A DNA stretch of 5,783 bases from Alphaproteobacteria bacterium (GCA_903970575.1 CAJCJC010000303.1:1-5783); one strand, 5' to 3'; counted from the stretch's first letter, positions 1-5,555 are shown. A program made the numbers and translations. The notes: generated by a model from the sequence alone, not told the origin.

Positions 1-170
1 GCCCCCGTCGGCGCCACTAGCAGCGCGTTGTCCCCCGCGGCGGCCGCCGCCAGCATCCGCAGCTGATGCGCATGTGGCCGCCACCCCCGATGCGCGAACC
101 ACGCGGCGATATTGGGCGGCGGCATCTCCGCCGGTTCTTCGGGCGCCATAACGCGCGTGAGCGAGTTCAT
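1..170 (-). CDS. DEXH-box helicase, ligase-associated type, N-terminal part only (runs off the left edge)
   Basis: The visible part is 56 codons plus two bases. It starts at ATG 170-168 and reads leftward out of the window. Residues 21-40 (IAAWFAHRGWRPHAHQLRML) match the opening of the Lhr-like 'ligase-associated DNA damage response DEXH box helicase' family: a W-F-x-x-R-G-W segment, then a Q-motif-like HQ. The last visible residues, LLVAPTG followed by GC (probably Ala), are the start of the Walker A ATP-binding loop (APTGAGKT in this family). Family members are superfamily 2 ATP-dependent helicases, often encoded beside an ATP-dependent DNA ligase and a metallophosphoesterase used in repair; that neighbourhood would lie left of the window. 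The start is uncertain: ATG codons also occur at residues 8 and 16, and none has a convincing ribosome site. A GTGACG / CATATT pair (200-205 and 177-182 on the minus strand, 17 bases apart) could make the first ATG nearly leaderless. Confidence 0.75.
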   Translation of the reverse strand, partial: MNSLTRVMAPEEPAEMPPPNIAAWFAHRGWRPHAHQLRMLAAAAAGDNALLVAPTG

Positions 171-216
171 GTGGGTAATATGGGAGAACAAACGGTGTGC
201 GTCACGAATAAAACCT

Positions 217-300
217 CGTCATGACCGGACTTGATCCGGTCACCCAAATCATGTGGCGCGAATTCTGACGTGGGTACGCGGGTCAAGCCCGCGCATGACG
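217..300. repeat. REP-like element: two inverted hairpin arms with compensatory base changes
   Basis: Arm 1 (217-246) and arm 2 (271-300) are inverted copies of the same 30-base unit, identical at 23 positions. Each folds into its own hairpin. Arm 1 has the perfect stem TGACCGGA / TCCGGTCA (222-229 and 235-242) around the loop CTTGA. Arm 2 has the stem CGCGGG / CCCGCG (277-282 and 288-293) around TCAAG, which is the complement of CTTGA. Six of the seven differences between the arms fall in three base pairs that change together (A-T to G-C, C-G to G-C, A-T to C-G). The seventh turns a G-C pair into a G-T pair. The outer ends CGTCATG and CATGACG let the whole unit fold into one long palindrome. 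Dispersed elements with a GACTTGATCCGG-like core are common between genes in alphaproteobacteria. The element may also act as a transcription barrier between the divergent helicase and nucleosidase genes. The flanks (171-216 and 301-391) hold no gene that I can support. Confidence 0.8.
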
Positions 301-378
301 AATTTAGAGTATGGATCGGAGTCTCTTGATGCCGCTTTCGCCTCGCGATAACCGGCATTATGGTCAATCGCCAACTGT

Positions 379-384
379 GAAGGA
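379..384 (+). promoter_or_regulatory. Ribosome binding site that favours the TTG start at 392
   Basis: GAAGGA lies seven bases before the in-frame TTG at 392. A rival GGAG (318-321) sits seven bases before an in-frame ATG at 329, so the choice is not settled by spacing alone. The downstream site is preferred because the conserved protein core begins four codons after the TTG, while the stretch from 311 to 391 lacks the high third-position GC of the gene. Confidence 0.5.
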
Positions 385-391
385 TTTCTTC

Positions 392-1099
392 TTGCCCCAG
401 CCCATCGCCATCCTGACCGCCATCCCGGAAGAGATCGCCGCCTTCGGCGCGCATCTGGTCGAGACCAGCCGGGAGAGCGTGGCCGGGGTCCGCATCCACC
501 ATGGCGCGCTGGACGGCCGGGCGGTGGTATTGGCTGAGGCTGGCATCGGCAAGGTCAACGGCGCGTTGGCGGCGTCCATCCTCCTGGACCGCTTCGGCTG
601 CGGCGGCCTCATCTTCTCCGGCGTCGCCGGCGGCCTCGACCCCGCGCTCAAGGTCGGCGATCTGGTCATCGCGACAGAGGTGATCCAGCATGATTACGGC
701 GCCCTGGTGCAGGGCGAATTCGAGGTCTATCGCGCCGGCGCCCTCCCATTCCCGGAATTCCGCGGCGATCTCGCCTATAAGGCCGACGCCGCCCTGATCG
801 CCGCCGCCCGCGACATCCTCCCCGACGTGCATTTCGGCCCAATCCTGACCGGCGACAGCTACATGGCCTGCGGCGCGACGCGCGAGCGGCTCTTCGCCAG
901 CTTCGCGGGCAGGGCGGTCGACATGGAAAGCGGCGCCGTGGCCCAGGTGGCGGACGCGTTCGGCCGGCCCTGGCTCGTCATCCGCGCCCTCTCCGACCTC
1001 GCGGGCGAGGACAGCCATCTCGATTTTCAAAGCTTCGTCCACGACGCCGCGCGCAAAGCCGCCGCAGCCGTTTTGAAGACGTTGCCGCTGTTCACATAA
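392..1099 (+). CDS. mtnN: 5'-methylthioadenosine/S-adenosylhomocysteine nucleosidase family protein
   Basis: This is a nucleoside phosphorylase-like (PNP_UDP_1) protein of 235 residues from the TTG start, close to the usual MTAN length of about 230. Such cytoplasmic enzymes cleave adenine from methylthioadenosine and S-adenosylhomocysteine, feeding methionine salvage and the activated methyl cycle. From this start, AILTAIPEE (residues 6-14) carries the glutamate equivalent to E. coli Glu12 at E14. AGIGKVN (50-56) and SGVAGGLDPALKVGD (76-90) are the glycine-rich substrate loops. TGDSYM (153-158), VDMES (176-180, with E179 as the ribose-binding glutamate) and RALSD (198-202, with D202 as the catalytic aspartate) complete the site. 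An ORF open to ATG 311 or ATG 329 would add up to 27 poorly conserved residues. The flavoprotein gene starts 30 bases downstream, so co-transcription is likely. Related families (adenosylhopane or futalosine nucleosidases) share the fold. The family is sure; the exact substrate and the start are less so. Confidence 0.85.
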   Translation: MPQPIAILTAIPEEIAAFGAHLVETSRESVAGVRIHHGALDGRAVVLAEAGIGKVNGALAASILLDRFGCGGLIFSGVAGGLDPALKVGDLVIATEVIQHDYGALVQGEFEVYRAGALPFPEFRGDLAYKADAALIAAARDILPDVHFGPILTGDSYMACGATRERLFASFAGRAVDMESGAVAQVADAFGRPWLVIRALSDLAGEDSHLDFQSFVHDAARKAAAAVLKTLPLFT

Positions 1100-1129
1100 G
1101 CGCGCGTAAGCGCAAATCAGGGGAAGTAT

Positions 1130-2830
1130 ATGAACTGGGACAAGATCGTCGACGTGCTGGTCGTCGGCTCCGGCAATGGCGGGATGACGGCGGCGCTCTG
1201 CTGTTACGAGATGGGCGCCAAGGACGTGCTCGTCATCGAAAAGGGCGAGAAATACGGCGGCACGTCGGCCACCTCCGGCGGCGGCATCTGGGTCCCGTGC
1301 AGCCATTATTCGATCGCGGCCGGAGCCCAGGATTCCCTGGCGGAGGCGCGCGAGTATCTGCGCCAGACGATCCCTCCCGAATCGGTCGCTCCCGCGTTCC
1401 TGGACGCCTATCTCGAATCCGGCCCGGAGATGCTGCGCTTCCTGCATGACCGCACCCGCGTGCGCTATGAATCCCTGGCCCATTACCCGGATTACTATAC
1501 CGACCTGCCGGGCTCCCGGCAGGGCCATCGCTCGCATGAGCCGGCGCCGGTGATGATGGACGAGCTGGGGCCCGAGGCCGCCAATCTTCTGCCCGTCCAT
1601 CCCATGATGCGCTTCCTTGGCCGCATCGGCGTCACCCAGGTGGAGGCGCAGGTGATGGCGGTGCAGATGAAGGGCTGGAAGAACCTGCTGGGCCGCATGC
1701 TGTGGGATTACGTCACCGATTTCCCCTGGCGCTTCCGCAACCGCCTCGGTCGCCGCCTGACCTGCGGCAGCGCCGGGATCGCCCGTCTGCGCCTGTCGAT
1801 GATGGACCGCAACATCCCGCTCTGGCGTGACGCCGCGCTCGTCGCGCTGATCGGCGATGGCGACAAGGTCGAGGGGGCGGTGGTCGATTACGCGGGCAAG
1901 CGCCTGCATATCAGGGCGATGCGCGGCGTCATCCTCGCCGCCGGCGGCTTCGAGAAGAACCAGGTGATGCGCGAGGATTACCTGCCCAAGCCCACCAGCA
2001 CCGCCTGGAGCGCCGGCGTCCCAACCAATACCGGCGACGCCATCCGCGCCGGGCTCGCGGTCGGCGCCCGCTTCCGGGCCGTCGACGGCGCTTGGTGGGT
2101 CACCAATATGTGCGTGCCGGGGGAGGATGCGCCGCGGCTTGCGATCATGGAGAAATCCTATCCCGGCGCCATCACCGTCAACGCCCAGGGCCGGCGCATC
2201 GCCAACGAATCCCAGAACTACATGGCCTATATGAAGGAGGCGTTCGCCAAGCACGCGGCCGAACATCCCTCCGCGCCGCTTTACATGGTGTTCGACGCCA
2301 ATTTCCGGAAGAAATACCTCGTCGGCCCGCTCATGAAATCCTCCTTCCGGCCCGATTTCATGCTGCCCAAAATCTATTACGAAAAGGGCTTCCTGGCGAA
2401 ATCCAAAACCATCGCCGGCCTCGCCCAGTCCATGGGCATCGACGCCGCCGGCCTTGAAGAAACCGTCGCCGCGATGAACGCCTATGCCCGCACCGGCAAG
2501 GACCTGGAATTCGGCCGCGGCGATTCCGCCTATGACCGCTATTACGGCGATCCAGCGGTCTTGCCCAACCCCTGCCTCGGCCCCATCGACACGCCGCCTT
2601 TCTACGCCGTGCGGATGGAGCTGGGGGATTTCGGAACCCATGCCGGCCTCGACACCGATATCGACGCCCGGGTGCTCGACCAGTCCGGCCGGCCCATCCC
2701 CGGCCTCTACGCCGTGGGCAATACCGCCGCCGCCATTCTGCCGACCTATCCAGGCCCGGGCTCGACCCTGGGCCCGGCGATGACCTTCGCCTATCGCGCC
2801 GCGCGCAGGATCACCGGCGCCAATAGCTAA
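1130..2830 (+). CDS. FAD-binding dehydrogenase, 3-ketosteroid delta-1-dehydrogenase-like (paralogue 1)
   Basis: This 566-residue flavoprotein belongs to the FAD_binding_2 (fumarate reductase / KstD) superfamily. Residues 8-24 form the ADP-binding beta-alpha-beta unit with GSGNGG (13-18). E37 follows strand 2 and would hold the ribose of FAD. GGTSATSGG (43-51) is the typical second FAD loop, and GVILAAGGFEKN (266-277) is the return to the FAD domain. The end has PGLYAVGNTAA (524-534) and TYPGPGSTLGPAMTF (539-553). In KstD enzymes three tyrosines and a glycine form the active site. Candidates here are Y119 or a neighbour in HYPDYY, Y364 in NESQNY, and Y540 with G544, the last pair four residues apart as in the family. 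This suggests 1,2-desaturation of a 3-keto ring with electrons passed to FAD, but the substrate is inferred only. No signal peptide or membrane span is evident. The ATG has AGGGGA (1119-1124) five bases upstream. The next gene is a clear paralogue. Confidence 0.85.
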   Translation: MNWDKIVDVLVVGSGNGGMTAALCCYEMGAKDVLVIEKGEKYGGTSATSGGGIWVPCSHYSIAAGAQDSLAEAREYLRQTIPPESVAPAFLDAYLESGPEMLRFLHDRTRVRYESLAHYPDYYTDLPGSRQGHRSHEPAPVMMDELGPEAANLLPVHPMMRFLGRIGVTQVEAQVMAVQMKGWKNLLGRMLWDYVTDFPWRFRNRLGRRLTCGSAGIARLRLSMMDRNIPLWRDAALVALIGDGDKVEGAVVDYAGKRLHIRAMRGVILAAGGFEKNQVMREDYLPKPTSTAWSAGVPTNTGDAIRAGLAVGARFRAVDGAWWVTNMCVPGEDAPRLAIMEKSYPGAITVNAQGRRIANESQNYMAYMKEAFAKHAAEHPSAPLYMVFDANFRKKYLVGPLMKSSFRPDFMLPKIYYEKGFLAKSKTIAGLAQSMGIDAAGLEETVAAMNAYARTGKDLEFGRGDSAYDRYYGDPAVLPNPCLGPIDTPPFYAVRMELGDFGTHAGLDTDIDARVLDQSGRPIPGLYAVGNTAAAILPTYPGPGSTLGPAMTFAYRAARRITGANS

Positions 2831-2842
2831 TTTATCCCACGT

Positions 2843-2874
2843 TTGAGTCGAATTCGCCGCTTACATGCTATAAG
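2843..2874 (+). promoter_or_regulatory. Possible extended -10 promoter for the second flavoprotein gene
   Basis: In the 72-base gap between the two flavoprotein genes, TGCTATAAG (2866-2874) reads as an extended -10 element: a TGn motif before TATAAG, which matches five of six consensus bases. A weak -35-like TTGAGT lies at 2843-2848, but the spacing of 20 bases is long. Extended -10 promoters tolerate a poor -35. Transcription would begin near 2881, leaving a leader of about 22 bases before ATG 2903. If real, the second paralogue can be expressed apart from the first two genes. Confidence 0.4.
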
Positions 2875-2902
2875 CCGGTCATCGAATAACATCGGGGCGA
2901 TA

Positions 2903-4591
2903 ATGGCGAGCTTGACGGGGTGGGATGTCGAAACCGACGTGCTGGTTGTGGGTTCGGGCGCGGCGGCGTTGACCGGGGCGATCGTGGCCGCGACCAATCA
3001 CGCCCGGGTGATCGTCGTCGAAAAGAGCGACATGTATGGCGGCACCTCCGCCACCTCCGGCGGCGTCGTCTGGATCCCCGCGACCCGTCAGGCGCGCGAG
3101 GCCGGCAGCGACGACACGCCGGAGGACGGCTTCAAATATATTCGCGCGCTGACCGCCCCTGACGTGCCCGATTCTCAGATCTGGGCCTTCGTCAATAACG
3201 GCTCCAAGATGCTGGAATGGATGGAGCAGCATACCGAGGTCAAATACGCCACCACCCATTACTGCGATTACCACCCCAACCTGCCGGGCGGGAAGGTGGC
3301 CTTTCGCTCCCATGACGTGCTGCCGATCCACGCCAGCGTCCTCGGCAAGGATTTCCTGACCCAGCGGCCGCAGCACCCGGCCGCGCAATTCTTCGGCAAG
3401 ATGAACTGGACGGTGGACGAGACCGGCCCCCTCCTGTTCCGGATGAAGGGCTGGCGCAAGATCGTCGCCCGCATCGTCCTGCGCTATTATCTCGATCTTC
3501 CCTGGCGCTTCCGCTCCGCCCGCGACCGCTTCCTGACCCTGGGCAGCGCGATGGCCGCCAGGCTTAAGCTGTCGCTCGACAAATCCGGCGCCGAGCTGTG
3601 GCTCAAGACCAAGTTCATCGAGCTCGTGCGGGACGAGGGCAGGGTGGTCGGCGCGGTCGTGGAGCGCGAGGGCAGGCGCATGCGCATCGGCGCCAGCCGC
3701 GGCGTTCTCCTGGCCGCAGGCGGGTTCGAGCGCAACCCCGAGATGCGCTCCAAATACCTGCCCGTCGCCCCGATCTGGACGGGCGCGCAGCCGCCCAACA
3801 CCGGCGATGCGCTGCGCGCGGCGATGGCCATCGGCGCCCAGACCGCGCGGATGGATTCCGCCTGGTGGGGCGTCTCGCTCGCCATCCCGGGGGAGGACAA
3901 AACCCGCCTCATGACGTTCGAGCGCGCTCTGCCCGGCTGCATCGTGGTGAACCAGGCCGGCAAGCGCTATTTCAATGAGGCCGCGTCCTATCACATCGCC
4001 GGCCACGCGATGATCCAGAATCACAAGACCGGCGCGGGCTCCATCCCGTCCTACATCCTGTTCGATTCTCAGTATCGCAATTCCTACCCCATGGGGCCGG
4101 TCCTGCCGAACCTGCCGGATTTCATGCTGCCGGCGAATGTCCGCAAGGTTTTGATCAAGGGCAAAACCTGGGAGGATGTGGCCAAGCAGGCCGGTCTCTC
4201 CGCGGCCGCGCTCCAAAAGACGATCGACAATTTCAATCTCCATGCCCGCGAAGGCAAGGACCCCGAATTCCTGCGCGGCGACGACCCGTATGATTGCTAT
4301 TACGGCGACCCGAAGGTGAAGCCGAACCCGACGCTCCGCGCGCTGGACAAGCCGCCTTTCTACGCCTTCCCGTGCTATCCGGGCGATATCGGCACCAATG
4401 GCGGCCTCGTCACCGACGAGAACGCCCAGGTGCTCGACGCCGCCGGCAAGCCCATCCCCGGCCTCTACGCCGCTGGCAACACCGCCGCCTCCATCATGGG
4501 CTATTCCTACCCCGCCGCCGGCGCCACCCTCGGCCCCGGCATGACCTTCGGCTACCTCGCCGCACGACACATGGTCGGCGCGAACGACTAA
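2903..4591 (+). CDS. FAD-binding dehydrogenase, 3-ketosteroid delta-1-dehydrogenase-like (paralogue 2)
   Basis: This 562-residue flavoprotein is homologous end to end with the preceding one. The FAD-binding unit is at residues 12-25, with GSGAAA (17-22), so the third glycine of GxGxxG is alanine. E40 ends strand 2 and GGTSATSGG occupies 46-54. GVLLAAGGFERN (267-278) and PGLYAAGNTAAS (519-530) are the later FAD contacts. Candidate active-site residues by KstD pattern are Y120 or Y123 in HYCDY, Y363 in NEAASY, and Y536 with G540 in SYPAAGATLGPGMTF. This C-terminus is closer to classical KstD than paralogue 1 is. A middle block (181-225, MKGW to DLPWRFR to LKLS) is strikingly shared with paralogue 1 (180-224), so the two may bind related substrates. 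ATG 2903 was chosen because homology begins at once after it and GGGG precedes it by five bases. A TTG at 2843 would add 20 unconserved residues. Annotation as a fumarate reductase or generic FAD oxidoreductase remains possible. Confidence 0.87.
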   Translation: MASLTGWDVETDVLVVGSGAAALTGAIVAATNHARVIVVEKSDMYGGTSATSGGVVWIPATRQAREAGSDDTPEDGFKYIRALTAPDVPDSQIWAFVNNGSKMLEWMEQHTEVKYATTHYCDYHPNLPGGKVAFRSHDVLPIHASVLGKDFLTQRPQHPAAQFFGKMNWTVDETGPLLFRMKGWRKIVARIVLRYYLDLPWRFRSARDRFLTLGSAMAARLKLSLDKSGAELWLKTKFIELVRDEGRVVGAVVEREGRRMRIGASRGVLLAAGGFERNPEMRSKYLPVAPIWTGAQPPNTGDALRAAMAIGAQTARMDSAWWGVSLAIPGEDKTRLMTFERALPGCIVVNQAGKRYFNEAASYHIAGHAMIQNHKTGAGSIPSYILFDSQYRNSYPMGPVLPNLPDFMLPANVRKVLIKGKTWEDVAKQAGLSAAALQKTIDNFNLHAREGKDPEFLRGDDPYDCYYGDPKVKPNPTLRALDKPPFYAFPCYPGDIGTNGGLVTDENAQVLDAAGKPIPGLYAAGNTAASIMGYSYPAAGATLGPGMTFGYLAARHMVGAND

Positions 4592-4612
4592 CGCCGGATC
4601 AGCGTAATATGC

Positions 4613-4638
4613 GCGGATCGCCCTCGAAAGCGTTCCGC
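4613..4638 (+). terminator. Imperfect hairpin after the flavoprotein genes, possible weak terminator
   Basis: GCGGATCGC (4613-4621) pairs with GCGTTCCGC (4630-4638) except for one T-T mismatch, around an eight-base loop. It begins 21 bases after the stop codon, where an operon end is expected, and the next gene is convergent. No run of T follows, so intrinsic termination is doubtful. It could instead protect the 3' end of the message or act with Rho. Confidence 0.3.
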
Positions 4639-4690
4639 CAATGAAGATGAATTACACCGCGTACATTTACAGCCGGAACAAATCCCAGCG

Positions 4691-4710
4691 GGGAAAACTC
4701 GGGAAAACTC
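4691..4710. repeat. Exact 10-base tandem duplication
   Basis: GGGAAAACTC occurs twice in a row (4691-4700 and 4701-4710), and a further GGG follows at 4712. It lies in the non-coding stretch between the convergent flavoprotein and toxin genes. It is short enough to be a replication slippage event. No function is visible. Confidence 0.75.
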
Positions 4711-4746
4711 CGGGACACAATCTAGTCTCACCCGTCCCATCGTTCT

Positions 4747-5190
4747 TTAGCCGAGCAAGGCATCCAGCAAGGCATGCCGCGGCAAGGAAAACGGATTGAC
4801 GACCGTCACGCCGGCCCAGGTGAACCCTTCCTGAAAATCCTCGGACAACAGCAAGCGACAACCCGCTTGCGACGCCGCCGACAGGATAACCGCATCCCAT
4901 ATTCCCAGTTGATGGTCCGCCGCCAGATCGACCGCCGCCACCATAACTTCGGGAGAGGTCTCGATAACGGGAAATGTATCGCGCCAACTCAACAAGGCAT
5001 CCCGGGCGTCCCCGCGTGATTTTCCGCCTTTGCGGATGAGCACGTTGAAAAGCTCGCCAAGAACCTGAACCGGAATCACGGCTGCCTCCTGCGGTAGTCG
5101 GCGAATGAGGTTCAGAGCGACGTCTCGCCGCTCCGCGCCATCGATGCCCTCGGCATAGGCCAGCACATTCGTGTCGAACGCAACCCTCAC
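4747..5190 (-). CDS. vapC: PIN-domain ribonuclease toxin, VapC-like
   Basis: The protein has 147 residues, a normal length for VapC toxins, and is a single PIN domain. PIN toxins are magnesium-dependent RNases that cut tRNA, rRNA or mRNA in the cytoplasm when the antitoxin is lost. The acidic residues fall in the expected order: D6 in FDTNVLAY, E46 in VLGELFN, D99 in WDAVILSAA, and D118 (with E117) in LLSEDFQEG. All are intact, so the toxin looks functional. The start is GTG (5190-5188), whose bases overlap the antitoxin stop as GTGA. GAGGA on the minus strand, six bases upstream, serves as ribosome site. This arrangement points to translational coupling to the antitoxin. The gene ends convergent with the flavoprotein gene, with no convincing terminator in between. 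The RNA target cannot be told from sequence. Confidence 0.9.
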   Translation of the reverse strand: MRVAFDTNVLAYAEGIDGAERRDVALNLIRRLPQEAAVIPVQVLGELFNVLIRKGGKSRGDARDALLSWRDTFPVIETSPEVMVAAVDLAADHQLGIWDAVILSAASQAGCRLLLSEDFQEGFTWAGVTVVNPFSLPRHALLDALLG

Positions 5191-5432
5191 CGATCATCCT
5201 CATAGAGTTCATCGCGCGTCCAGCGCCCGGCGCGGATGACGGGCTGATTCTCCAGGCGCGACAGCAGCGTCGAACGCGCGCTGATCGCCACATCGTCATG
5301 CCTACCGGCGGGAATGATCCGCGCAACGGGCTTTCCATGGCTGGTCACGACATAGCTGCGCCCCTCCCGAACCCCCCGCAAAAGGAACGAGAACCTGCGA
5401 TTGGCGTCCGCCGCCGAAACGGGCTCTTCCAT
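5187..5432 (-). CDS. Type II antitoxin, Phd/YefM (prevent-host-death) family
   Basis: This small protein of 81 residues pairs with the PIN toxin encoded immediately downstream; the two genes overlap by four bases. Residues 5-42 hold the Phd/YefM signature: VSAADANRRF, then FLLRGVREG, then YVVTSHGKPVARIIPAG. This is the dimerising, DNA-binding N-terminal domain. The C-terminal part (about 55-81, ending WTRDELYEDDR) is charged and contains the likely toxin-wrapping segment. Such antitoxins neutralise the toxin by binding and repress their own operon. ATG 5432-5430 was chosen because the conserved domain follows at once. An upstream extension to 5516 would translate the palindromic operator into unconserved residues. 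Only a weak GGA precedes the start, and it lies inside the palindrome. Phd-type antitoxins with PIN toxins are a known mix-and-match combination. Confidence 0.88.
   Translation of the reverse strand: MEEPVSAADANRRFSFLLRGVREGRSYVVTSHGKPVARIIPAGRHDDVAISARSTLLSRLENQPVIRAGRWTRDELYEDDR
5197..5201 (-). promoter_or_regulatory. Ribosome binding site that fixes the GTG start of the toxin
   Basis: The minus strand reads GAGGA here, six bases before GTG 5190. It lies inside the last codons of the antitoxin gene, as is usual for coupled toxin-antitoxin pairs, and makes the non-ATG start credible. Confidence 0.65.
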
Positions 5433-5440
5433 GACTATCG

Positions 5441-5473
5441 TCCATATAGTAGTTATATTAACTACTATATGGA
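5441..5473. promoter_or_regulatory. Perfect 15-base inverted repeat, probable toxin-antitoxin operator
   Basis: TCCATATAGTAGTTA (5441-5455) and its exact complement TAACTACTATATGGA (5459-5473) flank a three-base centre TAT. The palindrome ends eight bases before the antitoxin ATG and covers both the putative -10 hexamer and the only ribosome-site-like bases. Phd/YefM antitoxins bind palindromes at their own promoters, so autorepression by the antitoxin or the complex is the natural reading. The element is very AT-rich against its GC-rich surroundings. It also lies in the control region of the divergent ABM gene. Confidence 0.75.
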
Positions 5474-5491
5474 TGATTTGAGGAACCACAA
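5464..5491 (-). promoter_or_regulatory. Possible promoter of the toxin-antitoxin operon
   Basis: On the minus strand TTGTGG (5491-5486) and TATAGT (5469-5464) are 16 bases apart. The -10 matches five of six consensus bases, and the -35 matches three. The -10 lies within the right arm of the inverted repeat, so a bound repressor would block polymerase. Transcription would start inside the palindrome, giving a short leader to ATG 5432. Confidence 0.45.
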
Positions 5492-5527
5492 CCCTCGATG
5501 CATAACTTCGGGGCACACATCACTCCG

Positions 5528-5538
5528 CATAATATAAT
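5528..5538 (+). promoter_or_regulatory. Possible -10 region of the ABM gene
   Basis: Overlapping CATAAT (5528-5533) and a perfect TATAAT (5533-5538) lie just upstream of the ABM gene. The perfect hexamer would place the transcript start at or inside the ribosome site, so the upstream CATAAT fits better. No good -35 is seen at the right distance. An activator or a different promoter is possible. Confidence 0.3.
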
Positions 5539-5543
5539 GGTTA

Positions 5544-5549
5544 AAGGAG
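5544..5549 (+). promoter_or_regulatory. Ribosome binding site that fixes the TTG start of the ABM gene
   Basis: AAGGAG lies six bases before TTG 5556. An in-frame TAA at 5535-5537 closes the frame upstream, and no other start codon lies between, so TTG is the first possible start. The next candidate (GTG 5565) would be 15 bases from this site. Confidence 0.7.
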
Positions 5550-5555
5550 CGTGAA

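Noticed and set aside
217..300. REP-like element read as a CRISPR repeat or tRNA-like structure
   Set aside because: There are only two copies, they are inverted rather than direct, with no spacer array, and the fold is two simple hairpins without tRNA features.
326..354. TTGATG and TAACCG as a promoter for the nucleosidase gene
   Set aside because: The spacing is 17 bases, but the -10 matches only two of six bases; there is no better candidate in the stretch, so no promoter is claimed.
167..2641. Minus-strand open frame of 824 codons across the nucleosidase and first flavoprotein
   Set aside because: It is antisense to two genes with strong family motifs, its translation is low-complexity (rich in Gly, Ala, Arg, His and Asp) with no domain, and it runs through the REP-like repeat. 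Long antisense frames are expected in GC-rich DNA.
2879..4570. Minus-strand open frame of 563 codons across the second flavoprotein
   Set aside because: It is the mirror of the KstD-like gene with the same low-complexity composition and no recognisable motif. That both paralogues show it reflects shared codon bias.
4712..4738. GGGAC / GTCCC inverted repeat as a terminator of the toxin gene
   Set aside because: The stem is only five pairs with a 17-base loop and no T-run on the minus strand, so chance is likely.
4667..5338. Minus-strand open frame of 223 codons overlapping toxin and antitoxin
   Set aside because: It is in a different frame from the PIN and Phd genes, which both have clear family motifs; its translation is Arg, Gly and Ser rich without a domain.
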